Origin: Moritella sp. PE36
Lineage (GTDB): Bacteria; Pseudomonadota; Gammaproteobacteria; Enterobacterales; Moritellaceae
Direction: 5' to 3'
Assembly (NCBI RefSeq): GCF_000170855.1
Contig: NZ_ABCQ01000016.1
Span: 25,609-89,608, forward strand
DNA: 64,000 nt
Below, one piece after another: positions 26,521-35,496 of this stretch. The position numbers and the translations under genes are program-made. The notes under the pieces are model-generated. The model was not told where the DNA came from and searched no databases. It worked only from the letters and a program-made list of their open reading frames with translations. Numbering within the stretch: the first letter of the stretch is position 1; every line of letters begins with the position of its first letter.

Positions 26521-27414
26521 ATGTATAAATCTCCGATAACGATAGAAGCATTGCAGGTACTTGATACGATTGACCGTCGGGGTAGTTTTGCCGCCGCGGC
26601 TGAACAGCTAAACAAAGTACCCTCGGCACTCTCTTACATAGTGCAGAAATTAGAAGAACAACTGGCGGTGACTTTGTTTGTGCGTCAGGGGCGGCGGTCG
26701 GTATTAACGCCTGCGGGTCGCCATTTACTCGATGAAGGCCGCAAGGTGCTTAGCGCAGTGAGTAAGCTGACGGAACAAACGCAAACCATCTCCCATGGTT
26801 GGGAACCTAAAATTAATATCACCTTCGATTCTCTTTTTGATATGCAGCTATTACTTAAACCATTAGCGTTGTTTTTAAATGAGCATCCGAATATCGAAGT
26901 CGACATGAATGAAGAGGTAATGCATGGTTCGTGGGAAGCATTGATTGAAGATCGCACCGATTTAGTTATCGCTGCACCAGGCCCCACTCCTCATCAACAA
27001 GGTATTAGTGTGACCGCCTTAGGCAATCTGCAGAAAATATTCGTGGTGCCTAAAGGTCATGAGCTAGCGAGTTTTACAGCGCCAGTCAGCAAATCTGAAA
27101 TTGATAACTACCGCACTGTTGTTGTGCACGACTCAGCAAAAACGGCAGTACCTTGGTCAAATAACATTATTGAATTGAGCCGACATTTTTATGTCAGTTC
27201 AGTTGAGCACAAAATTCAAGCCATTATTGCCGGCATTGGCGTAGGCTACCTGCCGAAAATACGCATTCAATCACACTTAGACTCGGGTGCTTTAGTCGCT
27301 ATTGACTTAGACGAAGGCGAGAATATATCAGAAATTTACCTTGCTTGGAAAACAGTGAATAAAGGGAAAGGGTTACAGCGGCTGAGGGATATTATTTACC
27401 AACATTTAGTTTAG
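26521..27414 (+). CDS. YhaJ-like LysR regulator
   Basis: The 297-residue LysR protein resembles E. coli YhaJ over its DNA-binding domain (DTIDRRGSFAAAAEQLNKVPSALSYIVQKLEEQL) and keeps the effector domain to LAWKT near the end. YhaJ activates yqjF and related genes in response to quinones and nitroaromatic breakdown products. Its position divergent from doxX/yqjG/pirin supports the same job here. AGAGAGGCG precedes the ATG. The stop codon lies inside the stem of a strong hairpin terminator. Confidence 0.82.
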   Translation: MYKSPITIEALQVLDTIDRRGSFAAAAEQLNKVPSALSYIVQKLEEQLAVTLFVRQGRRSVLTPAGRHLLDEGRKVLSAVSKLTEQTQTISHGWEPKINITFDSLFDMQLLLKPLALFLNEHPNIEVDMNEEVMHGSWEALIEDRTDLVIAAPGPTPHQQGISVTALGNLQKIFVVPKGHELASFTAPVSKSEIDNYRTVVVHDSAKTAVPWSNNIIELSRHFYVSSVEHKIQAIIAGIGVGYLPKIRIQSHLDSGALVAIDLDEGENISEIYLAWKTVNKGKGLQRLRDIIYQHLV

Positions 27415-27435
27415 CCTCCAAGCAGGAGGCTAAAC
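27409..27435. terminator. Bidirectional hairpin terminator
   Basis: GTTTAGCCTCC (27409-27419) pairs perfectly with GGAGGCTAAAC (27425-27435) across a 5-nt loop. It lies between the convergent LysR and beta-helix genes; the LysR TAG is part of the stem. Confidence 0.8.
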
Positions 27436-27468
27436 TTATTATGTTAGTGCATCTTACATTACCCGTTA

Positions 27469-30357
27469 TCAGTGTAACTCGTACGGGCCTATATCATTAC
27501 CGCCATCTAAATTGCGCTGATATCCTTCGATATCTACTATTGGCAGCGTAAAACCATTAATTTCACTGCCCGCTAGATAACCCGAATTAACCCCTTGATT
27601 GCTTGATAACGGCTGTACATTAAAGTGAGCGCCACTTTCTGGCCCGCTAATTTGTGGTGCAAGACAGATGTCGTTTGCGCCTGATGGACAATCTGGATGG
27701 TTAACAGGGAACTTGATCAGACCACCAATCTGGTTGTAGTCGAAGTGGTAATTCATTACTTGGTTGCTGTCCGATTCGGTATAAACAAAAAACGTTCGGT
27801 CAGTTGGGGTATGAAACTCGACGTCACCTTTCACTAGATTATTGTAAAATGTCAGACTGTTATCACTGGTTAATGCTGGTCGGCCACGAGACCCAATCCC
27901 AATCAAACCATCACCATTACCAGTTATGTAGGAGTTGAACACGGCCATTTTACTGTCATCTTGGCTGTAAGAAAGCGACAGCGCGGCTCCTTGCGCACGG
28001 CAATGATTGACATGAGCGGTAACGGGTTGGTCTTTGAAATAAGCGCAGTTACCAATAAGTAAACTGTTGCTGATTTCGGCGCGACTGCCCGACAGTTTGA
28101 CCTGATTACCTGCGTTGCCTTCGAAGCGTGAGTTGGTGATTTTGATGGTACCGTCAATATTGTAGAGTAGGTCAATGCCGTCAGAAGTATTGTGGGATAT
28201 ATCAACTTGGTCAAAGATCCAGTTACCCGAGGTATCATTGGTCGCTAAGCCGTCACCATAGCCTCCAGCACTTTGTCCCCAGCAACCAACAGGTTGGCGA
28301 TCGAGGGTTTCCACACAACCATTCCATTTAATGGCCACACGATTGAAGATGAGGTCACCGCTATTACTATCATCATCGGTGCCCGCTACATCCGAATCAA
28401 AACCAGCAGATCCGTTAGCGATAATATCAACATTTTCAAGTGTCCAGTTACTGATGCCTCCAGCGGTAATGCCACGAGAAGAAAAACCATGAATATCGAG
28501 ATTTTTTAACAGCACGTTGTCTGAGTTATGTGCAAATATAGCTTTCTCTGCCCAGTCACCAAACGGGTAGCTGTCACGGTTACAGCGATAAGGCGTATCT
28601 AGGTATAGATTGTGATTCGGATTGGATGGATTACTAAAACCATGCATATGAAACGCAGTACAAGCTTCATTATCGGTCATCTCTAAGCATTGTAGCTCGA
28701 CATTATCAGCATCCTTGAGATTAAAGATTTGATAAAGTCGCTCGACACCAACCAATTTAGGCCTAGTGCTGCAACCTGTTGCCCAGTTTTCGCCAAGAAT
28801 ACGGGTTGGTTTTTCTGCAGATGGTCCTGATGGTAAAGCGGGCATACTACAGCCGTATGGATAAAAGGAAGAACAAGCGGTATTACTTTCATCATAAAGA
28901 TCTTTGGTATAACCAATGCGGTAATCACCATCTGCAATAATCAGCGTATCACCGCCTTTAATACGTGGTTCTTTGTAAGGTGGTAATAACTCAAACGGGT
29001 GGCTTACCGCACAATTTTGATTCAAACCTGTACCTGAATATGCTTGATTGCTCAACCCATTACATTCGTCGTGGGTACCGCCATCGGTACGAATGTAATA
29101 AGTCTGGTTCTCCAAAGGGTTACTGCCAGTATCGGTATCAGCGCTGGTATCGGTATCAGTGCCGGTATCGGTATCAGTGCCAGTATCAGTATCAGCGCCA
29201 GTATCGGTATCAGCGCCGGTACCGGTATCAGTGCCAGTACCAGTACCTGTATCAGCGCCAGTATCGGTATCAGCGCCAGTACCTGTATCACCACCGGAAC
29301 TTGTATCGCCGTCAGTATCTGTATTACTCACCGAAAAATGGAATACATGTGGTGTGCGGGTTGTATTACCCACAGAATCTTGGCAACGGGAGTACAGCGA
29401 GTATTGTGAACCCTTGGCTAAATTATTCCACAGGCCAAAGTGATCTAACCTATCGGCTGAAGCATTTAGGATATAACGCATCTCGTTAAACTCAACACGT
29501 GGTGAAAGGTCATATCGGCAAATAGCGGGTTCGTTCGTGGTCAGTGACAGATTGGCTGTTGCGGAGGCAGCTGCTAGTGATGCGCCATTTGGCAATGAGC
29601 GCAATACCAAAGGTTCCATGTGATCATCTGCCAGTGTTATCGTTAGTTTAGGCCGGTACATCGCCTCAGCGTAGCGAGAGTTGGCTGTCACATGCTGGAG
29701 GTTGGCATCATCATCAACATGTGTCAGCGCCCAGCCTTGATTAGGACACAGCCCTTGCTGAATACATTGTATATCTGCGGTTACATCGACTGTATACACT
29801 GTACCAACCGGATCACTTTGAACGGGTCTGAATGAGGGAGATTGTGCTATTGAGCGTAAAACGCCCTGAAAATAGTCAACGTTTAAATCATCTGGGCCAT
29901 CCGGATCTGATAAGCGCCATTTAGTATCTGGTGAAGTGGTATCATCTCGGGACTCAAGATTGGCACCGGAGCGAAAGCCGTCACCTTGCTTCCAGCCAGT
30001 AGGATAACCACTGCCTAGATTATCTGGATCCAAAATCTGCCTGACTATAATATCAGATTCATGATAAACCCAACCGCCGACACGATAAAACGTCAATGTT
30101 GCTTGGGTAATTTCGCCCGCTAGTGAGGCGTCATCCAGCGTAAAGCGCTCTATATTGTAATTACGGTGCGTTCCCGTCCAGCGTTCATAATGGGTATCGT
30201 ATTGCGTGGTTTGATGTCGGCCATAATTAAACAGTACCGACAGTGTGCCTTGGTAACCCTCAACACCTTGCTGGTAACTCAATATTTGTTCCGCTGTTGC
30301 CGACTGGATCCCTAGGCTCAACAGTATTCCGCTCATGATCATCGTTTTGATTTGCAT
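27469..30357 (-). CDS. Large secreted beta-helix protein with a Thr/Asp/Gly repeat linker
   Basis: The 962-residue protein has a signal peptide (cleavage about after TATA, residue 22). Residues 40-245 form a DNRLRE-like beta-domain (TLTFYRVGGW, PKLTITL) of the kind found on cell-surface or secreted proteins. Residues 250-345 look like a fibronectin-like domain with paired cysteines. Residues 346-411 are a low-complexity linker of T-D-T-G units. Residues 420-940 look like a right-handed parallel beta-helix: repeated short strands with NVELQ, NVLLKNLDIHG, NWTLENVDI, GDLIFNRV, TIKITNSRFEGN. Such helices are common in polysaccharide lyases and adhesins; no catalytic residues can be named. AGGAA precedes the ATG. 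It stands alone. Confidence 0.75.
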   Translation of the reverse strand: MQIKTMIMSGILLSLGIQSATAEQILSYQQGVEGYQGTLSVLFNYGRHQTTQYDTHYERWTGTHRNYNIERFTLDDASLAGEITQATLTFYRVGGWVYHESDIIVRQILDPDNLGSGYPTGWKQGDGFRSGANLESRDDTTSPDTKWRLSDPDGPDDLNVDYFQGVLRSIAQSPSFRPVQSDPVGTVYTVDVTADIQCIQQGLCPNQGWALTHVDDDANLQHVTANSRYAEAMYRPKLTITLADDHMEPLVLRSLPNGASLAAASATANLSLTTNEPAICRYDLSPRVEFNEMRYILNASADRLDHFGLWNNLAKGSQYSLYSRCQDSVGNTTRTPHVFHFSVSNTDTDGDTSSGGDTGTGADTDTGADTGTGTGTDTGTGADTDTGADTDTGTDTDTGTDTDTSADTDTGSNPLENQTYYIRTDGGTHDECNGLSNQAYSGTGLNQNCAVSHPFELLPPYKEPRIKGGDTLIIADGDYRIGYTKDLYDESNTACSSFYPYGCSMPALPSGPSAEKPTRILGENWATGCSTRPKLVGVERLYQIFNLKDADNVELQCLEMTDNEACTAFHMHGFSNPSNPNHNLYLDTPYRCNRDSYPFGDWAEKAIFAHNSDNVLLKNLDIHGFSSRGITAGGISNWTLENVDIIANGSAGFDSDVAGTDDDSNSGDLIFNRVAIKWNGCVETLDRQPVGCWGQSAGGYGDGLATNDTSGNWIFDQVDISHNTSDGIDLLYNIDGTIKITNSRFEGNAGNQVKLSGSRAEISNSLLIGNCAYFKDQPVTAHVNHCRAQGAALSLSYSQDDSKMAVFNSYITGNGDGLIGIGSRGRPALTSDNSLTFYNNLVKGDVEFHTPTDRTFFVYTESDSNQVMNYHFDYNQIGGLIKFPVNHPDCPSGANDICLAPQISGPESGAHFNVQPLSSNQGVNSGYLAGSEINGFTLPIVDIEGYQRNLDGGNDIGPYELH
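29124..29320. repeat. 6/18-bp tandem repeat encoding the T-D-T-G linker
   Basis: About 200 bp built from permuted hexamers (GGTATC, AGTGCC, AGCGCC, AGTATC), roughly 18-bp units. It lies within the beta-helix protein gene, always in frame, and produces long open frames on the other strand and frames. Length may vary between strains. Confidence 0.85.
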
Positions 30358-30826
30358 ATTTATATTCCTGTAAATATTACAGATAAGATAACCTACCGAT
30401 ACGGCTAAATCGGGGCTTACTCCGCATTCCCTTGGACTATACGAGAAATGTTCGCAACTGTTTGACGAATATTTATTTATGCCGTCGGCTTCACTTTTGA
30501 TGGTTTCGTGTTGTTAACTTAGGTAGGTTTATATTCATTATTTCATATGCATGAATAGACACTGTCAATTATTACTCGCCTCCCGTAGGGCAAGCCGAAC
30601 GAAGGCATCTTCGGCGTGATGAAGTCTTGATTTAGAATAACTAAATCCTGATAACCCCTGTGTTGGTTCTTACAAATACACATGAAACAGGTTGTCACCT
30701 TATGTTTGGTAGCCCGCATATGGACGATTTTATCGCTAGATCAAAAAAACGCCCACGATGAGGCTAAATGCACTGAACCATACAAGTCTGCTACTATTGA
30801 TAAGAGATTTCATAGGGGAAAATTTA
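30358..30826. other. Intergenic region before the Usp gene
   Basis: About 470 bp without a convincing gene. It holds the beta-helix gene promoter on one side and the Usp promoter on the other. GATTTAG and CTAAATC form a perfect 7-bp dyad around AATAA at 30629-30647, a possible operator. GCCGAA...TTCGGC at 30594-30615 is a small imperfect hairpin. The open frame running from 30758 into the Usp gene is probably leader sequence. Confidence 0.4.
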
Positions 30827-31249
30827 ATGAGCTATAACCATATATTAGTTGCTGTTGATTTAACTAAATCCAGTGAAATAGTGATTAGTAAAGCTGTCTT
30901 ATTAGCAAAAGAGGCGAATGCTAAACTTTCATTTATTTATGTTGATCCCAATCATTTGAGTATTTCAGGGGCGCGGAGCACCTCATTATTAGCTATGCCT
31001 GAAGTTGATAACAGAAAAGAGAAGCAAGAGCTGCGCGCATTAGCCGATCGACTTGATTACCCTGTAGAAAATACGCTGGTTGTAATAGGTGATTTGGAGG
31101 TAAAATTAACAGCAGCAGTCAATCAATTAGATGCTGATCTATTAGTTTGTGGACACCATCATGATTTCTGGAGTCGTTTATTATCTTCAGTACGAAAAAT
31201 TGCAAACACCGTCAACACAGACTTATTAATTGTTCATCTTGAAAAATAA
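30827..31249 (+). CDS. Universal stress protein (UspA family)
   Basis: The 140-residue protein has the Usp alpha/beta fold: MSYNHILVAVDLTKSS at the start, DADLLVCGHHH in the middle, and a C-terminal SVRKIANTVNTDLLIVHL. The G-2x-G-9x-G(S/T) ATP loop is only partly conserved (CGHHHDFWSRLLSSV), as in UspA-type members that do not bind ATP strongly. The ATG at 30827 with GGGGAA upstream is preferred over the longer frame from 30758. Single gene. Confidence 0.85.
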   Translation: MSYNHILVAVDLTKSSEIVISKAVLLAKEANAKLSFIYVDPNHLSISGARSTSLLAMPEVDNRKEKQELRALADRLDYPVENTLVVIGDLEVKLTAAVNQLDADLLVCGHHHDFWSRLLSSVRKIANTVNTDLLIVHLEK

Positions 31250-31500
31250 CTATTATGGTAAAGTGCTGTTTTTTTCTTGTGTAAATCAGCGGCTTGTCAT
31301 AAATTTTCTCTATTTGTGCCCCTAAGGTGGCAGAATGTACTTATTGAGGTATGCAGACTGAATCAATAGCGCCATAATAACCCCAGTGTTAATATCCTGA
31401 CGTTAATACATTGTCATTTTAGTTAACTGCACTTTACGTATCATGCTTTAACAGCTATCCCTCTCTGCGCTAAAACACAGAGTCTTTGGCGGAAAAATCG

Positions 31501-33474
31501 ATGAAAATATTTTTTCTATCTTTGTTTTTATTCTCATTTTCATTTTTAAGTTTTGCGACCACACTTACGTGGAGTCAGCAAAGAGGCCTGTATACGCAAG
31601 CTGTAGACTTACAAGCACAAAATATGTGGTCCAAAGCGTTACAAAAAACAAAGCTTATCCCTGCATACCCATTAACCTACCTGCTTGAATACCAACAGCT
31701 TAAAGCACACTTTAGCCGCAACAGTTTGTTTGCAGTGCAATCATTTATAGAGGATCACCTTGATCGTCGCGCCAGTTATGATCTGCAGCGAAGTTATTTA
31801 TATTACTTAGCAAAAAATCAATATTGGCGTGAGTATCTGTCTTTTTATCCGAAACTCCCCAACTCACTCAGTTTGAAATGCTATCATTTTCAGGCGCGAT
31901 TAGCCGATGATCAAGCTGATGAAATTTGGACAGATGTGCAACAAACCTGGTTAACGGGATCTTCCTTGCCGAATGCCTGTAATAGCGTTTTGCAGTATTA
32001 TCTTGATAATAAGAAAATATCTCAGGCATTAATTTTGCAGCGCTTTCATTTAGCTTATGTGAAGAATAAAACATCCCTTATGTCCTATTTAATCACCTTA
32101 ATGGACAAGCAAAATGAATTGCTGGCTAAGCAGTTATATGCCTTACATAGAGCTCCGACAAAGGTATTAAACAGCCCTTTATTTAAGGACCTCTCATTTA
32201 ACAGCGACTTACTTAACAGGGAAGCGCAGGCTAGCCACGTTTTTTTAGCCGCCAGTATTAAACGTCTTGCCAAAAAAGATATTGAATTAGGATTAAATGC
32301 ATATCTCAGTTATGAGCGTAAAAAATCGTTTACATCGGCAGAACAAGTTAATTTACAAAAATACCTTATCTCGCGCATTATGAGCCGTAATGAAATCACG
32401 TTGTTCCCATGGTTAGATAAAACGCTTTCGACTGTAGGGGATGCACCACTAACGGAGCGTCGGATCCGTTATGCGATTAGATTAAATAATTGGCCCGATA
32501 TAGAATATTGGTTAGGCCAGCTAGACGAAATTAAGCAACAGGATAGTAAGCCACTAAATAGTAAATGGGTGTATTGGCAAGCACGGGTATTGGAAGAGAA
32601 ACAGCAACAAGGTCAGGCCGATAAACTTTATCAAAATATCGCGGCTGAGCGTAATTACTACGGCTTTTTGGCCGCGCAGAAATTAGGTTTGGATTACCAA
32701 TTTAATGCCAATATCGTCAGCGAACAGAAACAAGACTTAGCTCACCTGAAAACACAGCTGGCACATATTGATGAACTGTATTTCCATCAACATATGTATT
32801 TACTTAAACGTGAGTGGCGAGTCTTAATTAGTAATCAAAGTATCAATTTGCAAAGGCAGTTAGGCTTATTTGCCTTTCAAAAAGGGTGGGCTCATCTTTC
32901 GGTCGTTGCCAGTATCCTTTCTAAAAGTTGGAGTGCGTTGAATATTCGTTTCCCCGCAGCTAACCCCCAGTTGTTTTATGCTAATGCCGAGCGATATGAA
33001 CTCGATTCAAGCTATATCTACGCCATTACCCGTCAGGAAAGTTCGTTTGACGAGTTTGCTCGTTCGCCAGTCGGGGCTCGTGGTTATATGCAACTGATGC
33101 CACAAACGGCAAAAGAGACCGCCCGGAAAATAGGGTTGAAAAATTATAAGAGAAGAGCGCAATTAACCGATGGCGATATCAATGTACAGTTAGGGTCAGC
33201 CTATTTTGATAGCTTACTTAAGCGCTATAAAGGCAATCGGGTACTGGCCACTGCGGCATATAATGCGGGCCCGAATCGAGTCGATCGCTGGCAAGGCAGC
33301 AAAGACGGCAGGGCAGAGCAAGGCTTAACGATGGATAGTTGGATTGAAGCCATTCCCTATAAAGAAACCCGACGTTATGTCAAAAATGTTTTAGTCTATA
33401 ACGTCATTTATCAGCATATTTTAGATGAACCGCTTGAGTTTCTTAAGCCTAAAGAGATCAGCGCACGTTTTTAA
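31501..33474 (+). CDS. slt: Soluble lytic murein transglycosylase
   Basis: The 657-residue periplasmic enzyme cleaves the MurNAc-GlcNAc bond of peptidoglycan, forming 1,6-anhydro ends. It has a signal peptide ending FSFLSFA, a long alpha-helical superhelix (about residues 25-440) and a C-terminal lysozyme-like domain. In that domain ITRQESSFDEFARSPVGARGYMQLMPQTA contains the catalytic glutamate and the GYMQLMP motif; AAYNAGPNRV follows. Length fits Slt70. I use the ATG at 31501; a TTG 15 nt upstream would add five residues, but GGCGGAAAA is placed better for 31501. Confidence 0.92.
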   Translation: MKIFFLSLFLFSFSFLSFATTLTWSQQRGLYTQAVDLQAQNMWSKALQKTKLIPAYPLTYLLEYQQLKAHFSRNSLFAVQSFIEDHLDRRASYDLQRSYLYYLAKNQYWREYLSFYPKLPNSLSLKCYHFQARLADDQADEIWTDVQQTWLTGSSLPNACNSVLQYYLDNKKISQALILQRFHLAYVKNKTSLMSYLITLMDKQNELLAKQLYALHRAPTKVLNSPLFKDLSFNSDLLNREAQASHVFLAASIKRLAKKDIELGLNAYLSYERKKSFTSAEQVNLQKYLISRIMSRNEITLFPWLDKTLSTVGDAPLTERRIRYAIRLNNWPDIEYWLGQLDEIKQQDSKPLNSKWVYWQARVLEEKQQQGQADKLYQNIAAERNYYGFLAAQKLGLDYQFNANIVSEQKQDLAHLKTQLAHIDELYFHQHMYLLKREWRVLISNQSINLQRQLGLFAFQKGWAHLSVVASILSKSWSALNIRFPAANPQLFYANAERYELDSSYIYAITRQESSFDEFARSPVGARGYMQLMPQTAKETARKIGLKNYKRRAQLTDGDINVQLGSAYFDSLLKRYKGNRVLATAAYNAGPNRVDRWQGSKDGRAEQGLTMDSWIEAIPYKETRRYVKNVLVYNVIYQHILDEPLEFLKPKEISARF

Positions 33475-33548
33475 TCTTCTCAAATGCTAATTACAGTTAG
33501 CCATACTTGTTGTAATACGAACCCTATCCTTTGAATCATTCTAATTGG

Positions 33549-33576
33549 TTGACTTTTTGACTAAAACAATTAGGAT
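33549..33576 (+). promoter_or_regulatory. Candidate promoter of the TetR-RND operon
   Basis: TTGACT (33549-33554) and TAGGAT (33571-33576) with a 16-bp spacer precede the TetR ATG at 33621. AATTGGTT and AAAACAATT around it form an imperfect dyad that could bind the regulator. Weak -10 match, so tentative. Confidence 0.4.
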
Positions 33577-33620
33577 AACACCATTCGAACATCGTTATCC
33601 TATTGGGTCGAGAACAAATT

Positions 33621-34346
33621 ATGGCACCACCACCTAAATATAGCTTGCAAGAGCAAGAGAATATGATCCTAGACGCGGCGGCACAATGCATTGAGCAGAC
33701 CTCGCTGATTGACTTTACCATGTCGTCTGTTGCTAAGACGGCAGGGATGTCAATGGGATCAATTTACAAGCATGTGCAATGCAAAGAGGATATTATTTTT
33801 GCCCTTGCTATTCGTGTTTACCATCACCAAAGTAGCGTGTTTGAGCAAGTTATTGCGCTGCCGTTAACTACACCCGAACGCTTGATCGGCATCTCCTTGT
33901 TAAACCCGTTGAAAATTCAGGTTTACTCCTTCGATATCCATTTAGACGCCTTTGTCACTAATGAGTTAGTGGTTAAACGAACCTCAAAGCTGTGGCGAGA
34001 TCGTATGATCGACGCCCATAAAAACTGTGAGCAACTATTTTATCGTTGTATGCGCGAAGCTGTAGACTCGGGTGAACTGTTAGCAGAAGGTGAGATAGAG
34101 GAATTTATCGAGGAAATTAATCTTGGCGGCTGGGCATTAACAGTCGGTTATCAAAGTGTCATGCGTGTGGTGCAGATCCGCGAAATTGCCCAAGGCGACG
34201 CGCAGTTGTATGAGCCTACAGCCTGTGATGCGTCAATTGTACGAATATTTACTCGGTTGTTTAATTCCTATCAATGGCAAAAGCCACTCGACAGTGCCGG
34301 AATAAAACATACCGCGCAATTGTTAACTGAACACAACTTACGATAA
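33621..34346 (+). CDS. TetR family regulator of the RND pump
   Basis: The 241-residue protein has an N-terminal TetR helix-turn-helix (TMSSVAKTAGMSMGSIYKHVQCKEDIIFALA) and a helical ligand domain. It is longer than the usual 190-210 residues because of its C-terminal part. I prefer the ATG at 33621 over TTG at 33603. It is 28 nt upstream of the adaptor gene and in the same direction, so it is probably the local repressor of the pump. Confidence 0.85.
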   Translation: MAPPPKYSLQEQENMILDAAAQCIEQTSLIDFTMSSVAKTAGMSMGSIYKHVQCKEDIIFALAIRVYHHQSSVFEQVIALPLTTPERLIGISLLNPLKIQVYSFDIHLDAFVTNELVVKRTSKLWRDRMIDAHKNCEQLFYRCMREAVDSGELLAEGEIEEFIEEINLGGWALTVGYQSVMRVVQIREIAQGDAQLYEPTACDASIVRIFTRLFNSYQWQKPLDSAGIKHTAQLLTEHNLR

Positions 34347-34374
34347 TAAAAGAGAAAATTTTAGGAGAATTAAT

Positions 34375-35496
34375 ATGAGTTTACGTCGCTGGAGCGTTGC
34401 CGTTTCGATTGTTGTGGTTAGTATCGGTTGCTTAGCATTTATCAAGTTTCAACAGGTACAAGCGGCCATTGCGTTTGGTGAATCGTTTCCTGAGCCGTCT
34501 GCTACGGTGGAAACATTGTGGACCCAATCATCAAACTATCAACCAACATATCAAGTTACTGGACAGGTGCGAGCAATCCAAGTTGTGACTTTGCATAACC
34601 AATTGCCTGGTACGATTGAGCAAGTTAATTACAGCGCTGGTGGACATGTTGTGCAAGGACAGTTATTGATTGCACTCAATACCAGTGAAGAACGAGCACA
34701 GCTGCAAGCCGCTAAAGCTTCATTTGAGTTAGCTAAAACGACTTTAGAGCGTAATAAAAAGCTATTTTCTGGTAACCAAGTAAGCCAGCAGCTAGTCGAT
34801 TCTGCATTGGCTGATTATCAAATTAGCCAAGCTAATATCGCTAACTTTGAAAGCGTAATTAATAAGAAACAAGTACTTGCGCCTTTTAGTGGCACCATGG
34901 GATTAGAAACATATGAAGTTGGACAGTTTCTCAGCGCTAATGCCAGCCTAACTACCTTGGTTGATGATAACAACGACATGTGGGTCGATTTTAAATTACC
35001 ACAGACGATGGGCAAATTATCACTTGATAGCCAGGTGACGATTAAAAACATCAGTCAATCGACTACACCGCAAGTAATGCCTGCGACAATCATCGGCAAG
35101 CATAGTCAAATGGATGCGGCATCACGACATCTACAGTATCGAGCGCAAATCAATGCCAGCCGTGAACTGTTATTTCACAATGAATTAGTTAAAGTCGTGA
35201 TACCTAAAGCCGCCGAGAAAGTGGTCATTGTACCAAACTCAGCTATTGTCAGAAGTCCTTTTGGTAGCTTTGTGTTTGAACTGGTTAAGGATGAGCAAGG
35301 ACAGTTCCGCGCGAAAAAACGTAACGTTGAACTGGGGCCTCGTGATGGTGACAACCATGTGGTGCGCCAAGGGTTAGAACAAGGTATGTTAATTGCTACC
35401 ATAGGTGCATTTAAATTAAGACCAGAATTGTTGGTTTATGCCGAGAACGCGAGTAACTCAGATACTATGTTATCCCCTGTTGCGGGGCTAAAATAA
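34375..35496 (+). CDS. RND efflux periplasmic adaptor subunit
   Basis: The 373-residue membrane fusion protein has an N-terminal membrane anchor (residues 7-26), a lipoyl half-motif (GTIEQVNYSAGGHVVQGQLL), a helical hairpin around residues 95-150, and the second lipoyl half (VLAPFSGTMGLETYEVGQFLS). It links the inner-membrane pump to an outer-membrane channel that is not encoded here. AGGAGAAT precedes the ATG. Its TAA shares a base with the start of the permease gene (TAATG). Confidence 0.9.
   Translation: MSLRRWSVAVSIVVVSIGCLAFIKFQQVQAAIAFGESFPEPSATVETLWTQSSNYQPTYQVTGQVRAIQVVTLHNQLPGTIEQVNYSAGGHVVQGQLLIALNTSEERAQLQAAKASFELAKTTLERNKKLFSGNQVSQQLVDSALADYQISQANIANFESVINKKQVLAPFSGTMGLETYEVGQFLSANASLTTLVDDNNDMWVDFKLPQTMGKLSLDSQVTIKNISQSTTPQVMPATIIGKHSQMDAASRHLQYRAQINASRELLFHNELVKVVIPKAAEKVVIVPNSAIVRSPFGSFVFELVKDEQGQFRAKKRNVELGPRDGDNHVVRQGLEQGMLIATIGAFKLRPELLVYAENASNSDTMLSPVAGLK

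Noticed and set aside
28965..29489. Overlapping plus- and minus-strand frames rich in Tyr/Arg, Ile/Ser or Leu/Ile
   Set aside because: They are other frames of the T-D-T-G repeat; low-complexity shadows.
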